From NCBI RefSeq assembly GCF_021261315.1, contig NZ_JAJSAX010000002.1:682001-746000 (forward strand): 64,000 nucleotides of DNA. Direction: 5' to 3'. The notes beneath the pieces are model-generated. The model was not told the DNA's origin and searched no databases. It was given only the letters and a program-made list of their open reading frames with translations. The translations under genes were made by a program, and so were the position numbers. Positions 45,871 to 55,277 of this stretch are shown in pieces. The DNA is from Epilithonimonas sp. JDS (GTDB taxonomy: Bacteria; Bacteroidota; Bacteroidia; Flavobacteriales; Weeksellaceae). The stretch's first letter is position 1. The number at the start of each line of letters is the position of its first letter.

Positions 45871-48800
45871 ATGTTTAAGAAATTCATTCGCAGACCAGTT
45901 CTGTCAATCGTGATCTCTTTGATCATCGTATTTTTAGGGATTTTATCTTTGGTAAAATTACCTGTGACCCAGTTCCCGTCGATCTCTCCGCCAAAAGTAA
46001 ACATCACGGCAGAATATCCGGGCGCAAACAACGAATTGCTCATCAAATCCGTGGTAATCCCTATGGAAAGAGCGCTCAACGGAATTCCTGGAATGAAATA
46101 TATGACTTCCGACGCCGGAAATGACGGTGAAGCGTCTATCCAAGTGGTTTTCGATCTTGGAACAGACCCGAATGTTGCCGCCATCAACGTTCAGAATCAT
46201 ATCTCTTCCGCCATTAATAAATTGCCGCCATTGGTAGTTCGTGAAGGTGTAAAAATCACCCGTGAGGAACCGAATATGCTAATGTATATCAACCTTTACA
46301 GTGATGATCCGAAAGCAAATCAGAAATTTCTTTTCAACTTTGCAGACATCAATTTACTTTCTGAACTAAAAAGAGTAAAAGGTGTGGGTGAAGCTGATAT
46401 CCTCGGAACTCGTGAATATGCGATGCGCGTCTGGCTGAAACCCGATAGAATGACGGCTTACAATATCTCGGCTGATGAAGTGATGGAAGCTTTGAATTCT
46501 CAAAGTTTGGAAGCTTCGCCAGGAAAAACAGGTGAAAGTTCCGGAAAACGTTCTCAGTCCTTTGAATATATCTTGAAATATCCAGGCCGTTACAGCAATG
46601 AAAAAGATTACGGAAACATCATTCTAAAATCCAATCCGAATGGCGAATTTGTAAGACTGAAAGACGTTGCGGATGTGGAATTCGGAAGTTCAATGTATGA
46701 CATCTACTCTACTTTGAACGGAAAACCTTCTGCTGCGGTCACCATTAAACAATCTTACGGTTCCAATGCCAGCGATGTTATCAAAAATGTAAAATCATTA
46801 ATGGCTGACCTCGAAAAAAATAATTTTCCGAAAGGAATGCATTACGAGATCAGTTATGACGTTTCCCGATTTTTGGATGCTTCAATAGAAAAGGTAATTC
46901 ATACATTATTCGAAGCCTTTATTTTGGTTGCCATTGTAGTTTTCCTTTTCTTGGGCGACTGGCGTTCAACATTGATTCCGACCATTGCGGTTCCGGTTTC
47001 ATTAATAGGAACATTTGCCATAATGTCAGCATTTGGAATTACATTAAATCTAATTTCACTCTTTGCTTTGGTAATGGCAATCGGGATTGTGGTCGATGAT
47101 GCGATTGTAGTGATAGAAGCCGTTCACGCCAAGATGGAGGAAAAACATCTCTCACCGCTCAAGGCAACTGAAGAAGCGATGCACGAGATCAGCGGGGCAA
47201 TTATTGCGATCACTTTGGTAATGGCTTCGGTTTTCATTCCGGTGGCGTTTATGTCCGGTCCGGTTGGGGTTTTCTATCGTCAGTTTTCTATTACGATGGT
47301 TTCATCCATCATTTTATCAGGCGTTGTCGCTTTGACTTTGACACCGGCTTTATGTGCATTAATCCTGAAAAATAACCACGGAAAAGAGAAAAAAACAACA
47401 CCGGTTACCAGATTTTTGGATGGCTTCAACAATATCTTTACTGTTGGTGCCAACAAATATCATGGCTTGCTCAATAAAGTAGTGACCAGAAAAATGGTAA
47501 CGCTGCCTTTGCTTGTTCTTTTCTGTATCGGAACTTTTTTCCTGAGTAATAAATTACCGACAGGATTTATCCCAAGTGAAGATCAGGGAATGATTTACGC
47601 GATTATCCAAACACCTCCGGGATCAACTTTGGAAAGAACAAATCAGATCGCATTGCAGCTGCAGAAAGCTTCTGAAGATATTGATGGCGTTTCATCCGTT
47701 TCATCATTAGCCGGTTACGAAATTTTGACAGAAGGAACCGGATCTAACTCAGGAACTTGTCTGATTAATCTAAAAGGTTGGGACGAAAGAAAGGAATCCG
47801 CAACAGAAATCATTGAACAATTAGAACAAAAAGCAAAAGAAATTCCAGGTGCCAACATCGAATTCTTCCAACCACCATCCATTCCCGGTTATGGAGCCGC
47901 GGGTGGTTTTGAACTTCGACTTTTGGATAAAGCCGGAAGCGGTGATTATCACAAAATGGAAACTGTGAGTAATGATTTTGTGAAAGAACTGAAAAAACGT
48001 CCGGAATTAGGATCAGCTTTCTCATTCTACTCTGCAAGTTTCCCTCAATATATGTTGAAAATTGATAATGATCTGGCTGAACAAAAAGGAGTTACGATTG
48101 AAAAAGCGATGGATAATCTTTCCACTTTGATCGGTTCCAATTACGAAACAAGTTTCATCCGTTTCGACAGACCTTATAAGGTGATTGTTCAGGCAAGTCC
48201 GCAATATCGAGCTTTGCCAAGCGACATTCTGAAGCTTTATGTTAAAAATGATAAAGACCAGATGGTTCCTTACTCAGATTTTATGCATCTTGAAAAAGTG
48301 TATGGATTATCCGAAATCACGAGACACAATATGTACAATTCTTCCGAAGTCAGCGGAACACCGGCGCCAGGCTACAGTTCTGGTGATGCGATCAAAGCAA
48401 TTCAAGAAGTTGCGGACAAAACGTTGCCAAGAGGTTTTGGAATCGATTGGGCGGGAATTTCCAAAGATGAAGTTTCCAGAGGAAATGAGGCTATTTACAT
48501 TTTCCTTGTTTGTCTTGGATTTGTTTATCTGATTCTTTCTGCTCAATATGAAAGTTTCATTCTGCCTTTGCCAATTATTTTATCCTTACCAACAGGAATT
48601 TTCGGAGCGTTTTTATGTCTTGATCTTTTTGGATTGGAAAATAATATCTACGCTCAGGTGGCGATGGTAATGCTCATCGGATTACTCGGGAAAAATGCCG
48701 TATTGATCGTCGAATTTGCAGTCCAGAAAAAAGCAGAAGAAGGACTTTCGACAAAAGAAGCAGCTTTGCAAGGTGCATCTTTGAGATTCCGTCCGATTTT

Positions 48801-49065
48801 GATGACCTCTTTTGCATTCATCGCAGGATTGATTCCACTGGCTTTAGCAAATGGACCAGGCGCGGTTGGAAACAGAACAATCGGAACTGCCGCGGCTGGC
48901 GGAATGTTGATCGGAACTATTTTCGGATTGATGATCATTCCTGGATTGTATTACATTTTCGCCAACATTGCCGCGAAGTCCAAACTTACTTATTACGAAG
49001 AGGAAAATCCTCTGACAGAAAACACTGAACCTTACCAACACGATGGAAAATTTGAAGACAAATAA
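45871..49065 (+). CDS. RND multidrug efflux permease (AcrB/HAE1 family)
   Basis: 1064 residues, the normal HAE1 size. Starts MFKKFIRRPVLSIVISLIIV, with the first membrane helix. The proton-relay pair Asp409-Asp410 is in IVVDDAIVVIEAV; NFFDRP-like porter domains and the second group of membrane helices (LILSAQYESFILPLPIILSL, GKNAVLIVEFAV) follow. Inner-membrane trimeric pump for drugs and lipophilic compounds. The 3' end overlaps the next gene by 23 bases, so translation of pump and channel is probably coupled. Confidence 0.96.
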   Translation: MFKKFIRRPVLSIVISLIIVFLGILSLVKLPVTQFPSISPPKVNITAEYPGANNELLIKSVVIPMERALNGIPGMKYMTSDAGNDGEASIQVVFDLGTDPNVAAINVQNHISSAINKLPPLVVREGVKITREEPNMLMYINLYSDDPKANQKFLFNFADINLLSELKRVKGVGEADILGTREYAMRVWLKPDRMTAYNISADEVMEALNSQSLEASPGKTGESSGKRSQSFEYILKYPGRYSNEKDYGNIILKSNPNGEFVRLKDVADVEFGSSMYDIYSTLNGKPSAAVTIKQSYGSNASDVIKNVKSLMADLEKNNFPKGMHYEISYDVSRFLDASIEKVIHTLFEAFILVAIVVFLFLGDWRSTLIPTIAVPVSLIGTFAIMSAFGITLNLISLFALVMAIGIVVDDAIVVIEAVHAKMEEKHLSPLKATEEAMHEISGAIIAITLVMASVFIPVAFMSGPVGVFYRQFSITMVSSIILSGVVALTLTPALCALILKNNHGKEKKTTPVTRFLDGFNNIFTVGANKYHGLLNKVVTRKMVTLPLLVLFCIGTFFLSNKLPTGFIPSEDQGMIYAIIQTPPGSTLERTNQIALQLQKASEDIDGVSSVSSLAGYEILTEGTGSNSGTCLINLKGWDERKESATEIIEQLEQKAKEIPGANIEFFQPPSIPGYGAAGGFELRLLDKAGSGDYHKMETVSNDFVKELKKRPELGSAFSFYSASFPQYMLKIDNDLAEQKGVTIEKAMDNLSTLIGSNYETSFIRFDRPYKVIVQASPQYRALPSDILKLYVKNDKDQMVPYSDFMHLEKVYGLSEITRHNMYNSSEVSGTPAPGYSSGDAIKAIQEVADKTLPRGFGIDWAGISKDEVSRGNEAIYIFLVCLGFVYLILSAQYESFILPLPIILSLPTGIFGAFLCLDLFGLENNIYAQVAMVMLIGLLGKNAVLIVEFAVQKKAEEGLSTKEAALQGASLRFRPILMTSFAFIAGLIPLALANGPGAVGNRTIGTAAAGGMLIGTIFGLMIIPGLYYIFANIAAKSKLTYYEEENPLTENTEPYQHDGKFEDK

Positions 49066-50488
49066 AAATATTATAGCAATTGCATCTATTTCATTAATGT
49101 TAATTGGATGTAAAGCGCCGATGGCAACGAAAATTCAGGATCAGGTAAAAGAAACGATTCCTCAGAATTTTGACAATCAAAATGTTGCTGAAAACAATTC
49201 CGGAATCACACCTTGGAAACAGTTTTTTACAGATCCGAATCTCGTCAACCTAATCGACGAAGCCCTGAAAAACAATCAGGAATTGATGATTACACTTCAG
49301 CAAATCGAAATTGCAAAAAGCGATGTGCTGTACAAAAACGGAAAACTGAGTCCGACAGTCGCTGCAAAATTGGGCGCAGGCGTAGAAAAAGTCGGGAGAT
49401 ACACGAGTACGGGCGCCGGTGATGCTTCGACAGAAATAACCGACGGAAAGGAAGTTCCCGAAAACTTAGGAAATTTCGAAGGTGGATTGGTAGCGAATTG
49501 GGAAATTGATATCTGGGGCAAACTCAGAACTGAGAAAAAAGCCGCCGTTGCACATTATCTATCAACAGTGGAAGGCAAAAATTTCGTGTTGTCAAGTTTA
49601 ATTGCAGAAGTTGCGGACAATTATTATGAATTATTGTCGCTTGACAATCAGCTTGATATTATTCATCAATATATGGATTTGCAGAAAAAAGCACTTGAAG
49701 TGGCGAAAATCCAGAAAGAAGCGATGGCGACTACGGAATTGGCTGTTAAAAAATTCGAGGCTGAACTGGCAAAATCCAGTGCGACAGAATATGATCTGAA
49801 ACAGCAGATTACGGAAAAAGAAAACGAGATCAACGCCTTATTGGGACGTTATCCGCAGCCGATTGCACGAACTAAGGAAAGTTTTATGTCCATCGTTCCG
49901 CAAACGGTTTACACAGGAATTCCGTCTCAGTTACTGGCAAATCGTCCCGACATCAAACAAGCAGAACTAGAGTTACAATCTGCAAAACTGGATGTAGAAT
50001 CTGCGAGAAAAGAATTCTACCCAAGTCTGGAAATCAATGCGGCTCTTGGTTTGGAAGCTTTCAATCCTTCCTATTTGTTGAAAATGCCGGAATCGATTGC
50101 TTACAGTATGATTGGCGAATTGGCCGGACCGTTGATTAATAAGTCCGCCATTCAGGCAAATTTTAAAACCGCTGATGCAAAACAGATTCAGGCGTTGTAC
50201 GAATACGACAAAACCATTTTGAGCGCTTATATCGATGTTGCCAATCAAATGTCGAAGATCAAAAACCTCGATAAATACTACGAATTGAAGGCTCAGGAAT
50301 CCAAAGCATTGGATGATGGAATCGGCATTGCGAATCAATTATTCAGAAACTCTCGAGCCGATTATCTTGAAGTTTTGATGAATCAGCGTGACGCGCTGGA
50401 TGCCAAAATGGAACTCATCGAAGCAAAAGAAAGACAGCTGAGTACGGTTGTCAATATTTACAAAAGCTTAGGCGGTGGCTGGAAGTAA
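49043..50488 (+). CDS. RND efflux outer-membrane lipoprotein channel (OprM/NodT family)
   Basis: 481 residues with lipobox LMLIGC (Cys about 23). NodT-type features: PWKQFFTDPNLVNLIDEALK, NWEIDIWGKLRTEKKAAVAH and RPDIKQAELELQSAKLDVES. Forms the outer-membrane exit of the AcrAB-like pump. Overlaps the pump gene; ends before a terminator. Third gene of the operon. Confidence 0.94.
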   Translation: MENLKTNKNIIAIASISLMLIGCKAPMATKIQDQVKETIPQNFDNQNVAENNSGITPWKQFFTDPNLVNLIDEALKNNQELMITLQQIEIAKSDVLYKNGKLSPTVAAKLGAGVEKVGRYTSTGAGDASTEITDGKEVPENLGNFEGGLVANWEIDIWGKLRTEKKAAVAHYLSTVEGKNFVLSSLIAEVADNYYELLSLDNQLDIIHQYMDLQKKALEVAKIQKEAMATTELAVKKFEAELAKSSATEYDLKQQITEKENEINALLGRYPQPIARTKESFMSIVPQTVYTGIPSQLLANRPDIKQAELELQSAKLDVESARKEFYPSLEINAALGLEAFNPSYLLKMPESIAYSMIGELAGPLINKSAIQANFKTADAKQIQALYEYDKTILSAYIDVANQMSKIKNLDKYYELKAQESKALDDGIGIANQLFRNSRADYLEVLMNQRDALDAKMELIEAKERQLSTVVNIYKSLGGGWK

Positions 50489-50514
50489 CAAACACACTAA
50501 CTAATTATATTTGG

Positions 50515-50547
50515 AATGCTTTCGGAATTTTTTCGGGAGCATTTTTT
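50515..50547 (+). terminator. Terminator of the RND efflux operon
   Basis: AATGCT (50515-50520) pairs with AGCATT (50538-50543) with an inner imperfect stem (TTCGGAA region), followed by TTTTTT. Confidence 0.65.
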
Positions 50548-50635
50548 ATGATTTCTCAAAATTTTCACTAGATGACTTAATAGAAATACATTGTCTGAAA
50601 ATTTACATAACTTTACGTGTTGCAACCCTATCCAA

Positions 50636-52075
50636 TTGAAGCCTACTTTAATATTTTTTATATTTTTCAGCCTACTTATCAAATCGCAAAATACGCGGGA
50701 CGCTGAATCCTTGTTTGCCGAATCCAAAGCTCTGCTTTATAAAAAGCCAAAAGAGTCGGGCGTTATTGCTCAGTTCCTTTTGAAAAACAGTTCGACTGAT
50801 AAAGAGAAGTTACAAGCCTTAATTCTACTGACAGAAAGTAACTTACTCGCAGGCGATTACAATTCCGCAACTGAAAAACTATTCCAATCTTTGGAGCTTT
50901 CAAAAAAAATTGGTGATCCAAAAAATGATATTAAAATAAACAGTTTACTGAACAGGCTTTGCAATGAATTAGAAATTGAATCTTCTCAGCTTTATCTGAT
51001 CAAGGATGAAATGACGCTAATTTATTATGACAAAGCAATTCAATCTTATTCTCAATCAAATTGGAAACAGACAATCAAATATCTTAAAAGCTCAGAAAAG
51101 CAAAAGAGCAATCAGGAATTGATGAATTTTTATTATGCTCTTTCCTACTGCAATATTGGAAAAAATGATTCTGCTCAATATTTCGCAAAAAAAATTAGAA
51201 ATATTGAACCCTATTATTTTTATACACTTTCGAAGATTAGGTTTATGGAAAAAGATTTTAGCCAGTCAAATGAAGAAATTAATCATTTAAAACCGATTGA
51301 AAGTAACGTTCAGGATCTTTGGCTTAAAGGCGAGATTTATAAATTAGCGGCTGAGAATTACAAAAAATCAAAAGATTGGAATCAATATCGCGATTATTAC
51401 AAGCTTCAGATTGCATTACAGGATTCATTGAATTCAGTTAAGGAAAGTGCCAGAATTTCTTTTCTTAGCAAGATAGATCATAAGCAAGACGAGATTTTAG
51501 AAGCAAAATCAAATTATCAAAAGAATATCATTTACCTGATATTAATCGCAATATTCGCTGTATTGATCATCGCTTATTTCTTGAACCGAAAACTCGAGCA
51601 GAAAAAAATCAATGTCGAAAAAGCATTAATGGATTCCGAAGAGAGGCTAAGATTTATTAATGAAAATAAAATCCCTGAAAGTGGAGGGAAAATTGTAATT
51701 CCGGACAAGACAATTCGATTTCTTTTGGAAAAACTGGAACTTTTTGAACGGAATGAAGAATATACCGATTCTTCAATCTCATTAAATCAACTGGCGGAAA
51801 ACCTCAACACAAATACCAAATATCTTTCTGAGATTATCAATACGCATAAAAATAAAAACTTTCATTCTTACATTAATGAACTCAGAATCAATTACATCAT
51901 CAATAAATTAAAAAATAATCCGGTTTATCTGAAATATAAAGTCAGTCATCTGGCGGAAGAAGCCGGTTTTTCTTCGCACAGTTTATTTTCGACGGTTTTC
52001 AAACAGGTTACGGGAAATTCACCGGCTTCTTACATCAAATTAATTATAAAAAAAGAGTCAGATGAGAATGCTTAG
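50636..52075 (+). CDS. Membrane-spanning TPR / AraC-type regulator, module copy 1
   Basis: About 479 residues from the TTG at 50636 (M-K-P-T-L-I-F-F-I, a signal/anchor). A TTG at 50591 would add 15 residues, but the DNA between them is conserved with copy 2 and may be promoter instead. TPR-like helices follow (about 20-280), then one membrane segment (IIYLILIAIFAVLIIAYFL, near 298-318) and a C-terminal AraC HTH (ISLNQLAENLNTNTKYLSEI, VSHLAEEAGFSSHSLFSTVF). Layout: periplasmic TPR sensor, one membrane pass, cytoplasmic DNA-binding domain. The 3' end overlaps the next gene by 14 bases. The ligand and targets are unknown; the adjacent T9SS protein is a natural candidate target. Confidence 0.85.
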   Translation: MKPTLIFFIFFSLLIKSQNTRDAESLFAESKALLYKKPKESGVIAQFLLKNSSTDKEKLQALILLTESNLLAGDYNSATEKLFQSLELSKKIGDPKNDIKINSLLNRLCNELEIESSQLYLIKDEMTLIYYDKAIQSYSQSNWKQTIKYLKSSEKQKSNQELMNFYYALSYCNIGKNDSAQYFAKKIRNIEPYYFYTLSKIRFMEKDFSQSNEEINHLKPIESNVQDLWLKGEIYKLAAENYKKSKDWNQYRDYYKLQIALQDSLNSVKESARISFLSKIDHKQDEILEAKSNYQKNIIYLILIAIFAVLIIAYFLNRKLEQKKINVEKALMDSEERLRFINENKIPESGGKIVIPDKTIRFLLEKLELFERNEEYTDSSISLNQLAENLNTNTKYLSEIINTHKNKNFHSYINELRINYIINKLKNNPVYLKYKVSHLAEEAGFSSHSLFSTVFKQVTGNSPASYIKLIIKKESDENA

Positions 52076-53171
52076 ATTTTTTATAGTTATTATTTTAACG
52101 GTTTTCGGGCAATTATTTTTTGCTCAGAATAATAAGAAAATAGACAGTCTGATAGGTGTTGCCAATACTTTTATGTTCAAAAATCCACAGAAAACCATTC
52201 AGATTGGAGAAGAACTTTTAAAGAAAAAAGATATTTCGGATTCTTACAGGATCTCTTCAAACATTTTAATAGCGAACGGTTATGCGGCTATGAATGATTA
52301 TAAAAAATCCATCGATTTTGCTTTGAAGGCGAATGAACTGTCAGAAAAAATAAAAGATAATGCCAATCAGATCAGAACTTTGGGACTCATTGGCAATCAA
52401 TACACCCGAATTGAAATGCGGGAAGAAGCCTGGAAATATCTGGACAAAGCAGACAAACTGACCCAAACTGTTTATCTGCCGGATTCTATGAAGTATCTGA
52501 TTGGGAACATCAATCTTCTGAAAGGTTTTCTCTACAAACGAAGCCTGGATTGTGGTTATGCTATCAAACATTTTGATAAAGCGATTGCGGCATTTAAAAA
52601 AGATAAAAAAGGTTTTGCGGTTGCGAATCTGGGACAGGCTTACAATCAAAAAGGTTATTGCTACTTGTCGATAAATAAAGATTCTGCAGAAGTCAGCTTT
52701 AAAAACGGACTCGCAGATGCACAAAAAAATGGTGCAAAATCTTTGGAATGCAATGCATTAGTCGGACTTTCTGAGATAGAAACCGGCAAATCGAATTTCA
52801 AGACAGCCAACGACACTTTATTTCATGCTTTGAAGCTTGCAAAAGAGGTAAATCAAACCGAAATGGAAACCCGCATTTATAAACTTTTGTCTAATAATTT
52901 TATAGCAATTGGAGATTTCGAAAACCATTTATATTACGAAAAGCTGCACGAACTGACGCAGTCAAAATTTGATTTGGAAAACATCAAATCGGTTAATGAA
53001 CTTATCAAAAAACGCAATGAATACAAACAGAAAATTTTTGAGGCTAAACAAGATCGATTTAACACTATCATCTTCATACTTTCAGGTATTTTAATTATAA
53101 TAATTGGTTTGTTTGGATATTTCTTTGTGAAAAAATCAAAAATAACAGATAAAAGCACTCACAGTAAATAA
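52062..53171 (+). CDS. Membrane-anchored TPR protein without DNA-binding domain, module copy 1
   Basis: 369 residues. Signal peptide (about 1-21, ending FFAQ), six or so TPR-like helix pairs (SSNILIANGYAAMNDYKKSI, ALKLAKEVNQTEMETRIYKL), then a C-terminal membrane segment (IIFILSGILIIIIGLFGYFF, near 335-355) and a short basic tail. This is the ectodomain layout of its upstream neighbour minus the AraC domain. Translational overlap with that neighbour suggests the two proteins act together. No function is known. Confidence 0.82.
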   Translation: MRMLRFFIVIILTVFGQLFFAQNNKKIDSLIGVANTFMFKNPQKTIQIGEELLKKKDISDSYRISSNILIANGYAAMNDYKKSIDFALKANELSEKIKDNANQIRTLGLIGNQYTRIEMREEAWKYLDKADKLTQTVYLPDSMKYLIGNINLLKGFLYKRSLDCGYAIKHFDKAIAAFKKDKKGFAVANLGQAYNQKGYCYLSINKDSAEVSFKNGLADAQKNGAKSLECNALVGLSEIETGKSNFKTANDTLFHALKLAKEVNQTEMETRIYKLLSNNFIAIGDFENHLYYEKLHELTQSKFDLENIKSVNELIKKRNEYKQKIFEAKQDRFNTIIFILSGILIIIIGLFGYFFVKKSKITDKSTHSK

Positions 53172-53326
53172 TTCTTAACGTAAAATTAATTTATTTTAAA
53201 TACCACATAATCAATTAATTAAAAATTTAAAACTTTCATATTCTTGAAATTTCACATATCTAAAAGTGTAGTGCTATTCTTTATCGGATTTACGCTCTAC
53301 TTTTACTCAAAAGAAATTATTTAGAT

Positions 53327-54985
53327 ATGAGAAACAGATTTATTTTAGCGGCGCTATTGGTTTCCTTTATGGAAATCAGTGCGCAGACCACACCAGTTTT
53401 TACAATGTTGAAAGACATCAATCCTTCCGGTGATTCTATGCCGACGGACTTGATTAATTATAATTCAAAGATATTTTTCACGGCCGATGATGGCGTGAAT
53501 GGTAGAGAACTTTGGATCACAGACGGAACCGAAACAAAACTTCTGAAAGACATCTATCCCGGAGAAAACGGTTCCGACATTTCCAATTTTAAAATATTCA
53601 ACGGAAAACTATTATTTACTGCAACGGATGAAGCCAACGGAAACGAACTTTGGACTTCCGACGGAACTGCAGCAGGAACAAAAATCGTAAAAGATATGTT
53701 CCCCGGAAGCGGCGGATCGTACGCTTTCGAGTTTATCGAATTCCAAAATGCTTTGTACTTCAGATCCGAAGACGGCGTGCACGGTACAGAGCTTTGGAAA
53801 ACAGACGGAACTGAAGCGGGAACTGTAATGATTGGCGATTTAAGAGCGGGAGAATTCGGTTCCAACCCATCGAATTTTGCAGTGCTTAATAATAAACTTT
53901 ACTTCAGTGCTATTGATGGATTTGATTATGACAATGGTGATAAAGGACTTGAACTTTGGGTTTCCGACGGAACTTCCGCTGGAACTCATATCGTAAAAGA
54001 CATCAATCCTATTGAGAGTTCCGGACCTTCCAGCTTGACTACTTTCGGTAACAAAATCTATTTCAGTGCAGATGACGGAACCAATGGAAACGAAATCTGG
54101 GCAACAGACGGAACCGAAGCAGGGACATATATGGTAAAAGATATTGCTACTTCAGGAAACGGAAATTCATTGGCTGGCAATTTCATTGTGTTCAATAACA
54201 AATTACTTTTTACGGCTTACAGTGCTGAAGCCGGAAGGGAAATGTGGACAACAGACGGAACAGAAGCAGGAACTCATATTTTGAAAGATGTGAAACCGGG
54301 AATAGCTGGTGCTGTTATTCCACAATTCAGGACTTTCATCTATAAAGACAAGTTACTGTTTACTTTAGACGACGGTACGCACGGTGCAGAGATCTGGGCG
54401 ACAGATGGAACCACAGCGGGAACGCATTTATATCTGGATGTTTTCCCTGGACCAGACGGTTCTATGAATCCAAATCAGGCGGCAATGACATTCGCTGAAG
54501 TGAATGGTGCTTTATATTTTAGAGGGCTTGATAACTTCGACGAGTATTACCAATTATGGAAATCTGACGGAACTGCTGCTGGCACAAAAAAGCTAATGCC
54601 GGATCCTACAACGCCATATAATTTTGCATTGGCACAGATTCCTGGTTTTACAGCATTAGGCAACAAACTTTATTTCAGAGCGCAGTATAACGACAGCGGC
54701 TACGAATTGTGGAGTGTAACAGCAGATGCAGCAATGGCTGTGACCGATTTTAATAAAACCAAATTCAGTGTTTACCCAAATCCAGCTTCAGATGTGGTTA
54801 ATATTTCCGGAGATTCAAACATATCTTCTGTCCAGATTTATGATCTTACCGGAAAAGTTATAAGTAATCAAATTTCGGATTCGAAACAATTACAACTTAA
54901 TGTTTCCGATTTACAGAAAGGCAATTACATTATTAAAGTTTTATCAGACGGTAAATCTTCATCTTATAAAATTATCAAAAAGTAA
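53327..54985 (+). CDS. ELWxxDGTxxGT repeat protein exported by T9SS
   Basis: 552 residues. Signal peptide about 1-20 (ending SAQ). About eight repeats of NGxELWxxDGTxAGTxxxKD, each ~50-60 residues, probably a beta-propeller-like fold. The C-terminal ~75 residues are a type A sorting domain (FSVYPNPASDVVNISG, VQIYDLTGKVI, LQKGNYIIKV, KIIKK). A surface or released protein; adhesion or polymer binding is a guess. It is separated by 155 bases from the upstream TPR gene, with a short palindrome TGAAATTTCA in that gap. Confidence 0.9.
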   Translation: MRNRFILAALLVSFMEISAQTTPVFTMLKDINPSGDSMPTDLINYNSKIFFTADDGVNGRELWITDGTETKLLKDIYPGENGSDISNFKIFNGKLLFTATDEANGNELWTSDGTAAGTKIVKDMFPGSGGSYAFEFIEFQNALYFRSEDGVHGTELWKTDGTEAGTVMIGDLRAGEFGSNPSNFAVLNNKLYFSAIDGFDYDNGDKGLELWVSDGTSAGTHIVKDINPIESSGPSSLTTFGNKIYFSADDGTNGNEIWATDGTEAGTYMVKDIATSGNGNSLAGNFIVFNNKLLFTAYSAEAGREMWTTDGTEAGTHILKDVKPGIAGAVIPQFRTFIYKDKLLFTLDDGTHGAEIWATDGTTAGTHLYLDVFPGPDGSMNPNQAAMTFAEVNGALYFRGLDNFDEYYQLWKSDGTAAGTKKLMPDPTTPYNFALAQIPGFTALGNKLYFRAQYNDSGYELWSVTADAAMAVTDFNKTKFSVYPNPASDVVNISGDSNISSVQIYDLTGKVISNQISDSKQLQLNVSDLQKGNYIIKVLSDGKSSSYKIIKK

Positions 54986-55009
54986 AATTTTTCAATTATT
55001 TAATTTAAG

Positions 55010-55035
55010 CCCGGGAATTTTGATTTCCGGGTTTT
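55010..55035 (+). terminator. Terminator of the ELWxxDGT protein gene
   Basis: CCCGG (55010-55014) with CCGGG (55027-55031), plus AA/TT inner pairs, followed by TTTTC. Moderate strength. Confidence 0.6.
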
Positions 55036-55277
55036 CTTTGAACGATACTTATTTTTTGGTTGGTTTAAAGCAAAGTTTCAGTTTTAACAAAAAAGCAAAT
55101 CGTATTAAACGAAATTAGCCAGAGAATTAACATAAAGACGAATTGGAAATGCGCTTTTAATATTAATAAATAACGCCAATTTTTTTGGATCATTTTGTTT
55201 GTTACTAAAACTTAACCCTTCTAAAAAAGCGAATTTTTGAAAATTTGACTAAATTTACATACTGCAACCCTATCAGA

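Noticed and set aside
45849-46187. Open frame antisense to the start of the RND pump gene
   Set aside because: Shadow of a strongly conserved gene; no ribosome-binding or family signal.
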